A stretch of 64,000 nucleotides of DNA. Source: Cyanobium sp. CZS48M. GTDB lineage: Bacteria > Cyanobacteriota > Cyanobacteriia > PCC-6307 > Cyanobiaceae. Below, one piece after another: positions 48,754 through 55,610 of this stretch. Position 1 is the first letter of the stretch, and every line of letters starts with the position of its first letter. The stretch spans positions 1 to 64,000 of the forward strand of contig JAUCZK010000004.1 of NCBI GenBank assembly GCA_030373145.1. Direction: 5' to 3'. The notes below the pieces were generated by a model. The model searched no databases, was not told where the DNA came from, and worked only from the letters and a program-made list of their open reading frames with translations. A program made the position numbers and the translations under genes.

Positions 48754-50890
48754 CGACACCCCCGAACTCCAGCAGCACCTGATCCTGGCCGGGGGTGGTC
48801 ACAGCCATGCCTTGCTGCTGCGCCGCTGGGCGATGGAGGGCCCGCCCCCGGGGGTACTGATCACCCTGGTGAGCCGCGCCAGTACCGCGCTCTACAGCGG
48901 CATGGTGCCGGGTCTGATCGCTGGGCTCTACAGCCGCCGCGAGGCCGCCATCGACCTGCGCCGCCTCTGCGACCGCGCTGGGGTGAGCTTTGTGCGGGCC
49001 GAGATCACCGGCCTGGATCTGGGCAGGCGTGAGCTGCAGCTGGCCGGCCGCCCCCCCCTGCGCTGGGATCAGCTCAGCCTTGATGTGGGGGCGATCACTC
49101 CAGGCAGCGGTGGGATGGCGATCAAGCCGCTGGAGCCGTTCCTGGCCTGGTGGGAGTTGCTGGTGGCCGGCGGCGGCCCCTGCCGGGTGCTGGGCGGCGG
49201 CGCCGCTGGGGTGGAGGTGGCCCTGGCTCTGAAGGCCCGGGGCCTGGGGGTGGAGCTGCTGCGGCGCGGCGACAGCCTTGCCCTGGGCTCGGCCGCGGCC
49301 AACCGGTCCGGCGAGCGGATGCTGGCGGCGGCGGGTGTCCCCCTCAAGAGCCCAGACCACGGCACTGGCACCCGCACCGCCACCGCCACCGCCACCGCTG
49401 CGCTGGCCGCTGAATCGGGGCCGTTGCTGCGCTGCACGGGCAGCCGGGCCCCGCTCTGGCTGGCGGCCAGCGGGCTGCCCTGTGATCCCGCCACGGGCCG
49501 CGTCTTCACCGAGGCCAGCCTGGAGGTGGAGGGCCATCCCGGCCTGTTCGCCTGCGGCGACTGCGGTCTGGTGCGCTCGGTGCCGCGCCCCCCCAGCGGC
49601 GTGTGGGCGGTGCGGGTGGCTCCGCTGCTGGCTGCCAACCTGCGCCGCGGCCTGCGCTCTGAGCCGCTGCGCCGCTGGCAGCCCCCCCGCTGGGCCCTGC
49701 AGCTGCTGGGGGATGGCGGTGCCGTCGATGGCCGGCCGAGGGCCCTGGCCCAGTGGGGGCCGTTCTGCCTGGGGCCCTCCCGCTGGCTGTGGTGGTGCAA
49801 GGCCTGGATCGACCGCCGCTTCATCAGCCGCTTCCAGGCCCTGGCTCCCATGGCCGGCGAGAGCCCCTGCCGGGGCTGCGCCGCCAAACTGGGCGCCGCT
49901 CCCCTGCGCGGGGCCCTGGGGCGGCTGGGGTTGAGCGGGGCTGATGACGCCGCCGTGATCGCCTCTGCCCCCGGCGAGGGCCTGGTGCTCCAGAGCCTCG
50001 ATGGCTTCCCCGCCCTGGTAAGCGACGACTGGCTGAACGGCCGGCTCACCGCCCTGCATGCCTGCTCCGACCTCTGGGCCTGCGGCGCCCGGGTGGAGAG
50101 CGTTCAGGCCCTGGTGACCCTGCCGCGGGGAACGGATGCGTTACAGGAGGAGTGGTTGCTGCAGACCCTGGCCGGGGTGCGCTCTGTGCTCGATCCCCTC
50201 GCTGCCCAGCTGGTGGGGGGGCACACCCTGGAGCAGCGCAGCAGCGCCGAGGGCCTCAGCCTGGCCCTGAGCGTGACCGGCCGCTGCGGGCCTGGCCGCT
50301 TCTGGGCCAAGGGCGATCTCGCCGTCGGTGATCGCCTGCTGATCAGCCGCCCGATCGGCAGCGGCGTCCTTTTCGCGGGCGCCATGGCCGCGGCGGCCGA
50401 GCCGGAGTGGATCGATGGGGCCCTGGAGGTGATGGCCCAGAGCCAGCAGCCGCTGGTGGAGCTGCTGGCGGCCCATGGCTGCCGCGCCTGCACCGATGTG
50501 ACCGGCTTCGGGCTGCTGGGTCACCTCGGCGAGATGCTGCGGGCAGCGGGCAAGCCCCTGCGGGTGGAGCTGAAGCTGGGGGCGCTGCCCGTGTTCCCTG
50601 GGGCGCTGGAGCTGCTGGAGCGGGGGTTCGCCAGCAGCCTGGCGCCGGCCAACCGCAGCGCCTGGCTGGAGCTGGAGAGCGGCAGGGTTCAGGCCGAGCC
50701 CCTCACGCCCCCCCTGCGGGAGCTGCTGGTCGACCCCCAGACCTGCGGCCCGCTGCTGGCGTCATTGCCGGCGGCGGCGGCCGAGGCGGCCCTGGTGGCG
50801 GTGCGGGCTGCCGGTTTCCCCCGGGCCGAGCTGATCGGCACGGTGCTGAGCCCTCAGCGAACCGGCAGGCCCACGTCCGTGCGCCCGTAG
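48734..50890 (+). CDS. selD: FAD oxidoreductase-SelD (selenide, water dikinase) fusion
   Basis: A 718-residue fusion. Residues 1-370 form an NDH-2-like FAD/NAD(P) oxidoreductase ('HLILAGGGHSHALLLRRW', 'VPGLIAGLY', 'GGGAAGVEVALALKARG', 'GLFACGDCGLVRSV'). Residues from about 376 form a SelD/AIR-synthase-like domain beginning 'CRGCAAKLG' (Cys379, Cys382, Lys385), then 'GADDAAVI' and 'CTDVTGFGLLGHLGEML'. SelD makes selenophosphate from selenide and ATP. This fusion is known in some cyanobacteria and algae. No selenocysteine genes are in the window. ATG 48734 overlaps galE by 20 nt; the 3' end overlaps manC by 37 bp. Confidence 0.88.
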   Translation: MGRVGTDDTPELQQHLILAGGGHSHALLLRRWAMEGPPPGVLITLVSRASTALYSGMVPGLIAGLYSRREAAIDLRRLCDRAGVSFVRAEITGLDLGRRELQLAGRPPLRWDQLSLDVGAITPGSGGMAIKPLEPFLAWWELLVAGGGPCRVLGGGAAGVEVALALKARGLGVELLRRGDSLALGSAAANRSGERMLAAAGVPLKSPDHGTGTRTATATATAALAAESGPLLRCTGSRAPLWLAASGLPCDPATGRVFTEASLEVEGHPGLFACGDCGLVRSVPRPPSGVWAVRVAPLLAANLRRGLRSEPLRRWQPPRWALQLLGDGGAVDGRPRALAQWGPFCLGPSRWLWWCKAWIDRRFISRFQALAPMAGESPCRGCAAKLGAAPLRGALGRLGLSGADDAAVIASAPGEGLVLQSLDGFPALVSDDWLNGRLTALHACSDLWACGARVESVQALVTLPRGTDALQEEWLLQTLAGVRSVLDPLAAQLVGGHTLEQRSSAEGLSLALSVTGRCGPGRFWAKGDLAVGDRLLISRPIGSGVLFAGAMAAAAEPEWIDGALEVMAQSQQPLVELLAAHGCRACTDVTGFGLLGHLGEMLRAAGKPLRVELKLGALPVFPGALELLERGFASSLAPANRSAWLELESGRVQAEPLTPPLRELLVDPQTCGPLLASLPAAAAEAALVAVRAAGFPRAELIGTVLSPQRTGRPTSVRP

Positions 50891-52338
50891 CGGTCTTCGA
50901 AGCGGACGATGTCGTCTTCGCCGAGGTAGGGGCCGCTCTGCACCTCGATCATTTCCACGGGAATCTTGCCGGGATTGCTGAGCCGGTGTTTGGCGCCCAG
51001 CGGGATGTAGGTGCTCTGGTTCTCGCCCACCAGCTCCTCGACGCCGTCCTTCTCCACCACGGCCGTGCCCTGCACCACCACCCAGTGCTCGGCCCGGTGG
51101 TGGTGCATCTGCAGCGAGAGGCTGGCGCCGGGGTTGACCACGATCTTCTTGACCTGCCAGCGGCGGCCCTCGACGATGCCGTCGTAGGAGCCCCAGGGTC
51201 GGTAGATGCGCCGGTGGGCCTTGCCCTCGGGGCTGCCGCTGGCGGCGAGCCGGTTCACGATCGTCTTGACCTCCTGGGCGCGGTCGCGGTGGGCCACCAG
51301 CACGGCGTCATCGGTTTCGACCACCACCAGATCCTCCACCCCCAGACCCACCACCAGCCGGTGCTCGCTGCGGAGGTAGCAGTTGCGGGAGCCCTCGCTG
51401 ATCACCCGTCCGCGCAGCACATTGCCGTCGCCATCGCGAGCGCCGGTTTCCCAGAGGGCACTCCAGCTGCCCACATCACTCCAGCCCGCCTCCAGGGGCA
51501 GTACGGCGCCCAGGCCCGTGCGCTCCATCACCGCCACGTCGATGGCGACATTGGGGCAGTTGGCAAAGGATTCCCGCTCCAGGCGCAGGAAATCGAGGTC
51601 GGCGCTGTCGTGGTCGATGGCGGCGCGGCAGCAGCTCACCACCTCCGGCGCCAGCCGTTCCAGCTCCGCGAGGATGGCGCTGGCGCGGAACAGGAACATG
51701 CCGCTGTTCCAGGTGAAGCGGCCGCTGGCCAGAAAGCCCTCCGCCGTGGCCGCGTCGGGTTTCTCCACGAAGCGGGCGATCGGGGTGGGGGCCTGGATCG
51801 CCCGCTCCCCCAGCCCAGGGGGGCTCTGGGGCAGGGGTTCCACGGCCTCGATGTAGCCGTAGCCGGTTTCCGGAGCGGTGGGCACGATGCCGAAGGTCAC
51901 CAGCAGACCGCCCTCGGCGGCGGCGCGGCCCGCCTCAACGGTGGCGCGAAAGCGGGCGCCGTCGTTGATGAGGTGATCGGCGGCCAGCACCAACAGCAGG
52001 GGATCCTCCCCCCGGCTGGTGGCGTGCAGGGCCGCCACGGCAATGGCGGGGGCCGTGTTGCGCCCGAGCGGTTCCAGCAGGATGGCGCCGGGCTCCACCC
52101 CGATCTGGCGCATCTGCTCGGCCACGATGAAGCGGTGGTCCTCATTGCAGATCAGCAGGGGAGCGCTCAGCTGGTTCAGCCCCTTGAGCCGCAGCTGGGT
52201 CTGCTGCAGCAGGGTTTCCTCACCGCTGCCACCCAGGGGCCAGTACTGCTTGGGGTAGCTGGCACGGGAGAGGGGCCAGAGGCGGGTGCCGGTGCCGCCG
52301 CAGAGGATCACGGGCACGAGGGAGGCCGCTGGGCTCAT
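50854..52338 (-). CDS. manC: Mannose-1-phosphate guanylyltransferase / mannose-6-phosphate isomerase
   Basis: A 494-residue bifunctional enzyme making GDP-mannose. The nucleotidyltransferase domain has 'LCGGTGTRLWPLSRASYPKQ' (about 12-31) and 'FVEKPD'; the C-terminal cupin has 'RPWGSYDGIVEGRRWQVKKI' and 'HHRAEHWVVVQGTAVVEKDG' of type II phosphomannose isomerases. ATG 52338 gives the family start with AGGAACG upstream; 26 codons further upstream are also open but do not fit. It follows rimM on the same strand after 87 nt. Confidence 0.94.
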   Translation of the reverse strand: MSPAASLVPVILCGGTGTRLWPLSRASYPKQYWPLGGSGEETLLQQTQLRLKGLNQLSAPLLICNEDHRFIVAEQMRQIGVEPGAILLEPLGRNTAPAIAVAALHATSRGEDPLLLVLAADHLINDGARFRATVEAGRAAAEGGLLVTFGIVPTAPETGYGYIEAVEPLPQSPPGLGERAIQAPTPIARFVEKPDAATAEGFLASGRFTWNSGMFLFRASAILAELERLAPEVVSCCRAAIDHDSADLDFLRLERESFANCPNVAIDVAVMERTGLGAVLPLEAGWSDVGSWSALWETGARDGDGNVLRGRVISEGSRNCYLRSEHRLVVGLGVEDLVVVETDDAVLVAHRDRAQEVKTIVNRLAASGSPEGKAHRRIYRPWGSYDGIVEGRRWQVKKIVVNPGASLSLQMHHHRAEHWVVVQGTAVVEKDGVEELVGENQSTYIPLGAKHRLSNPGKIPVEMIEVQSGPYLGEDDIVRFEDRYGRTDVGLPVR

Positions 52339-52425
52339 CGTCGGGTCGTTCCTGGATGGAGTCACTGCTGGCCCGAATCCTATGGGGAACTCCCGGGAGC
52401 GCCAGAGCCAGCTCAAGCCCCAGCG

Positions 52426-52974
52426 TCAGCCGTCGAGCAGACCCGGCGGCGGCGTGATCTCCAGCCAGCCGCCGGCGATGTCCACCCGCGGCACGATCGC
52501 CACCACGAAGGGAATCAGCGCCCGGTGGGCCGGCTCACCGCACAGTTCCACCTCCAGCAGGTCGTTGCCGGCATGGATCAGATCCACCACCGTGCCGATC
52601 ACCTCGCCATGGGGTGCCAGGCGCACCTGCAGTCCCTGCAGATCAAGCAGGTGGAACTCCCCCTCCTGCAGGCGGGGCCGATCGCCCGCTTCCACCAGCA
52701 GCTCCTGATGGACCAGGGCCTCGGCCTCCTCCCGCGTGCCGATCCCCTCCAGCCGGACCACGAACAGCTCCCGGCCGGGCAGCTGACGGCCTGAGAGCAG
52801 GCGCACGGCCCGGGCGGCCTCCTGGCCTCGGCGCAGCCAGCGCTGACCGGGCCGGGTGAAGCGTTCCGGGAAATCAGTGCGAGGCAGCACCCTCAGCTCC
52901 CCCTGCAGCCCCTGCGCCCCCACCACCTTGCCCACCACCAGCCACTCCTCCGCTGCGTTCGCTTCGCTCAGCAT
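52426..52974 (-). CDS. rimM: 16S rRNA processing protein RimM
   Basis: A 182-residue protein starting after '[20 protein letters not shown]' with '[18 protein letters not shown]', then a PRC-barrel domain containing '[20 protein letters not shown]' and '[14 protein letters not shown]'. RimM assists maturation of the 30S head. ATG 52974 has GGGAAC upstream; the 18 codons before it are open but non-conserved. It is divergent from ndhS. Confidence 0.94.
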   Translation of the reverse strand: MLSEANAAEEWLVVGKVVGAQGLQGELRVLPRTDFPERFTRPGQRWLRRGQEAARAVRLLSGRQLPGRELFVVRLEGIGTREEAEALVHQELLVEAGDRPRLQEGEFHLLDLQGLQVRLAPHGEVIGTVVDLIHAGNDLLEVELCGEPAHRALIPFVVAIVPRVDIAGGWLEITPPPGLLDG

Positions 52975-53060
52975 CTGGTTCCCATTGACTGAGCCGTCGC
53001 GCACCTGTGCCCCATCCTGCCGATCCACGCGCCACCGACCAACTGGCTACCGATCGGCTC

Positions 53061-53066
53061 GATAAT
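53061..53066 (+). promoter_or_regulatory. Candidate -10 element for ndhS
   Basis: GATAAT (five of six) lies 25 nt before the ndhS ATG in the 116-bp rimM-ndhS divergent region. No convincing -35 is seen. Confidence 0.3.
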
Positions 53067-53090
53067 GAAGGCACCTTCTGCGCTACTGCC

Positions 53091-53294
53091 ATGGCCGCGG
53101 CTGATTCCTCTCCAGCAGATGCAGCGCCGGTGCTGCCCGGCACCACCGTGGTGGTCCGTGATGGGCGCTCGATCTACAACGGCTACCGGGGCTTCGTGCA
53201 ACGCATCAGCGGCAGCCAGGCGGCCGTGCTGTTCGAAGGCGGCAACTGGGACAAGCTGGTCACGATGCCTCTGAAGACCCTGGAAGCGAGCTGA
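53091..53294 (+). CDS. ndhS: NdhS, ferredoxin-binding subunit of NDH-1
   Basis: A 67-residue SH3-like protein ('LPGTTVVVRDGRSIYNGYRG' and 'QAAVLFEGGNWDKLVTMPL'). The 'AVLFEGGNWDKL' block is the hallmark of NdhS, which forms the ferredoxin-docking site of the photosynthetic NDH-1 complex used in cyclic electron flow. ATG 53091 gives the usual length; an earlier in-frame start at 53007 would add 28 non-conserved residues. The 3' end overlaps rnc by 35 bp. Confidence 0.88.
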   Translation: MAAADSSPADAAPVLPGTTVVVRDGRSIYNGYRGFVQRISGSQAAVLFEGGNWDKLVTMPLKTLEAS

Positions 53295-54039
53295 TCGCCT
53301 GCTGCTGCTCCAGAGCCGAGCGGGCTGCCTGTTGCTCGGCGTCGCGTCGGGACCCTCCCCAGCCGTCTCCCACCGGCTGACCTTTCAGGTCCACGGAACA
53401 GTGGAAGCGGCGAGGGTCGCCGTGGCGGCGGCTGCGTTCTTCGCAGCGGTAGTGGGGCAGGCCGAGCCCTTGGGCCTGGCTCCACTCCTGCAGACCCGTC
53501 TTCCAGTTGTGGCGGTAAGGATCGGCCAGTAGTTCCTTGGCGCTGCGCTGCCAGTGGGGTGTGAGCCAGGTGTGCACCGGCTCCAGGCTGCCGGTGGCCT
53601 CGTAGAGCCCGCCGATCAGGGCCTCGCAGATCTCCGCACGGATCGTCTGGCGTGCCGCGCTGTCCCCTGCAGCCACCGGGCCGAGGTGCACCATCACCTC
53701 GATGCCGCAGCGCTTCCCCAGCTCCGCCAGCCAGCGGTCACTCACCAGCTGGGCCCGCAGCGCCGAGCGCTGGCCGACGTCCATGGCCCTGTGGTGGCGC
53801 TCAAGAAACTCCGCCGCCGCCAGCCTCAGCACGGCATCGCCGAGAAATTCCAACCGCTCGTGGTTGATCGGCCGGCCGGCGGAGCTGTGGGTGAGGGCCT
53901 CCTCGATCGGGGTGAGGTCGAGCTCGGAGCTCAGGAGATCAGTCTGCCCGAGGCCCCCCAGCCCGAGGCCCGCGAGGAACTCCACCAGGCTGTGGCGGCG
54001 CTCGTCACTCAGGGGCACGGGGGCTTGGCGGAGGACCAT
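53260..54039 (-). CDS. rnc: Ribonuclease III
   Basis: A 259-residue dsRNA endonuclease. The catalytic domain carries the signature 'HERLEFLGDAVLRLAAAEF' (about 60-78) and 'EICEALIGGLYEATG'; the C-terminal dsRNA-binding domain contains 'GQPVGDGWGGSRRDAEQQAA'. ATG 54039 is preceded by GGGAGG, which lies in a hairpin (54041-54058); the open frame further upstream runs through rnpB and is not coding. Confidence 0.93.
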   Translation of the reverse strand: MVLRQAPVPLSDERRHSLVEFLAGLGLGGLGQTDLLSSELDLTPIEEALTHSSAGRPINHERLEFLGDAVLRLAAAEFLERHHRAMDVGQRSALRAQLVSDRWLAELGKRCGIEVMVHLGPVAAGDSAARQTIRAEICEALIGGLYEATGSLEPVHTWLTPHWQRSAKELLADPYRHNWKTGLQEWSQAQGLGLPHYRCEERSRRHGDPRRFHCSVDLKGQPVGDGWGGSRRDAEQQAARSALEQQQAISSLPGSSEAS

Positions 54040-54040
54040 T

Positions 54041-54058
54041 GGCCTCCCTGCGGAGGCC
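54041..54058 (-). promoter_or_regulatory. Hairpin holding the rnc ribosome binding site
   Basis: GGCCTCC (54058-54052 on the minus strand) pairs with GGAGGCC (54047-54041) over a 4-nt loop. The second arm contains the GGAGG that would bind ribosomes for rnc at ATG 54039. It lies only 9 nt after the 3' end of RNase P RNA. It could be an inefficient rnpB terminator (no T-run) or a translational control element. Confidence 0.5.
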
Positions 54059-54066
54059 GGAAGGGG

Positions 54067-54475
54067 TGAAAGCAGGACATAAGCCGGGTTCTGTTCCGGC
54101 CCGCCGCAGCGGACCGGGGTGGGCATCTGTCTGGGACCGCCGTTACCGACGGCCTCGAGCGGCGCACTTGTGTCGGGACGGGTGTCATGGCCAACCGTTG
54201 TCCCTGGGCCTTGCTCCCAGCCGGGGTTTACCGAGCCAGCACCTCTCGATGCTGCTGGTGCGCTCTTACCGCACCCTTGCACCCTTGCCTGTGCGCGGGG
54301 CCAGGCCCCGGCCATCGGCGGTGTGTTTCTGTGGCACTCTCCTCACGGTCACCCGCACTGGGCGTTACCCAGCAAGCCTGGCCATTGGGGAGCCCGGACT
54401 TTCCTCAACCGAAGCCGGAGCCACCAGCCGAAGCCGGCGTCCTCCCTTCGATCGCGACCACCTCGCCTGCTTTCG
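54067..54475 (-). ncRNA. rnpB: RNase P RNA (type A)
   Basis: The minus strand contains the universally conserved core 'GAGGAAAGTCCGGGC' (CR-I), the P4-related 'ACAGAA' and 'GGTAAACCCC' elements and the 3' 'ACAGAACCCGGCTTA' (CR-V). The ends are set by the P1 helix: GAAAGCAGG near 54474 pairs perfectly with CCTGCTTTC at 54076-54068. The length, about 409 nt, is normal for cyanobacteria. It matures tRNA 5' ends. Reading frames crossing it are artefacts. Confidence 0.93.
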
Positions 54476-54523
54476 AGACCAACTTTAGGCCGGGTGGGGA
54501 TCAGGGCGGATAATGGCTCTGTT

Positions 54524-54597
<74 letters not shown>

Positions 54598-54682
54598 TCC
54601 CCCACGTGGTAGGGAACGCTACCGGTGGTGGCCTTCCCAAACAGGGCTCCCTGGCTAGCGTGGGTGCGGCCGTAGCCCCTCC

Positions 54683-55042
54683 ATGAACGAGCTTCACGAC
54701 CTGCGCCTGCGCTTGCTGGTTCAGCAGGAGGGTGAGCGGATCGCCCGCAGCCAGCCCGATGAACTCGACCTTTCCGTTGTTCAGGCCCGCTGCCTCTGCT
54801 GGCTGGCGCTGCTGGCTGAAGTGCATCAGGAGCAGTCGGTGGAGGCGGAGCAACGGGGCGACATGGAGCAGGCCATGGGCTGGTTTGCCGATTCGATGCG
54901 ACTGCGCGACGTGATCCAGCTGGTGAGCTCGATCGAAATCCCCCTGCCCAGCATCCAGGACGATGGCGATGACGCTGATGACGGCGACGACTGCGACGAC
55001 GACCGGCTGGACCTGCTGGGCCCCTTCGACCGCCTGGCCTGA
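54683..55042 (+). CDS. Conserved hypothetical helical protein with acidic tail region
   Basis: A 119-residue protein: helical N-terminal two thirds ('LHDLRLRLLVQQEGERIARS', 'VQARCLCWLALLAEVHQEQS') followed by an Asp-rich stretch (about 92-108) and 'LDLLGPFDRLA'. I do not recognise a domain. ATG 54683 is the only plausible start. No signal peptide or membrane segment. The 85-nt gap after the tRNA shows no clear promoter. Confidence 0.6.
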   Translation: MNELHDLRLRLLVQQEGERIARSQPDELDLSVVQARCLCWLALLAEVHQEQSVEAEQRGDMEQAMGWFADSMRLRDVIQLVSSIEIPLPSIQDDGDDADDGDDCDDDRLDLLGPFDRLA

Positions 55043-55115
55043 GGCGGCGGGAGGTCCGGGCGGCGCCCCCGAACATCCAATGCCATGATGGACGCCAAGG
55101 AACCAAGGGAGCGCG

Positions 55116-55595
55116 GTGCCCGAAGAGCCCTGCCAATGCCCTGACTGCCAGCGGTTTTATCGGGAACATGACCGATTGATCCGCGAGAACCCCACACTGC
55201 GGCAGCAGCAGGAACTGAACTGGGCGGCCCTGCAGTCGTTCCGCACCCTGGCCGGCCGGGTGCTTGAGGAGCTGCAGAAGACCCAGGGTGATGGCGAGGC
55301 CGAAGCGCCTTCCCCGCCGCCCGCCGCCGCCGCCGCCGCTCCTGCGGGCGAGGCCCCCTCTCCCGAGGAGGAGAGCCAGCAACAGGCGATCGCTGATCTG
55401 GAGAACATCAACGCCCACCTGTTCTCGATCGAGGCGCTGATGGAGCGCATCTTCGATGTGCGGGTGCCTGAGGATGTGGAGCAGAAATTCAGGGAGGTGG
55501 CCGGGGAGCTGGCCCCCGACCCCCTCAATGCCGATCGCCTGCGGCTGAACCGCCTGCTGCACCAGACCCCTGACCTGCCGGACCACCGTCCCTGA
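55116..55595 (+). CDS. Hypothetical protein with N-terminal CxCxxC motif
   Basis: A 159-residue protein from GTG 55116. It opens with 'PCQCPDCQRFYREHDRLI', a possible metal-binding Cys cluster, then a helix, an Ala/Pro-rich linker (about 68-90) and a helical C-terminal domain ('ADLENINAHLFSIEALMERI'). Function unknown. It is convergent with the second glycogen phosphorylase, 15 nt away. Confidence 0.6.
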   Translation: MPEEPCQCPDCQRFYREHDRLIRENPTLRQQQELNWAALQSFRTLAGRVLEELQKTQGDGEAEAPSPPPAAAAAAPAGEAPSPEEESQQQAIADLENINAHLFSIEALMERIFDVRVPEDVEQKFREVAGELAPDPLNADRLRLNRLLHQTPDLPDHRP

Positions 55596-55610
55596 GGCCT
55601 GGACGCTCCT

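Noticed and set aside
54067-54475. Several open frames crossing the RNase P RNA, including an N-terminal extension of rnc
   Set aside because: The region is a structured RNA with all conserved core motifs; rnc similarity starts only at ATG 54039.
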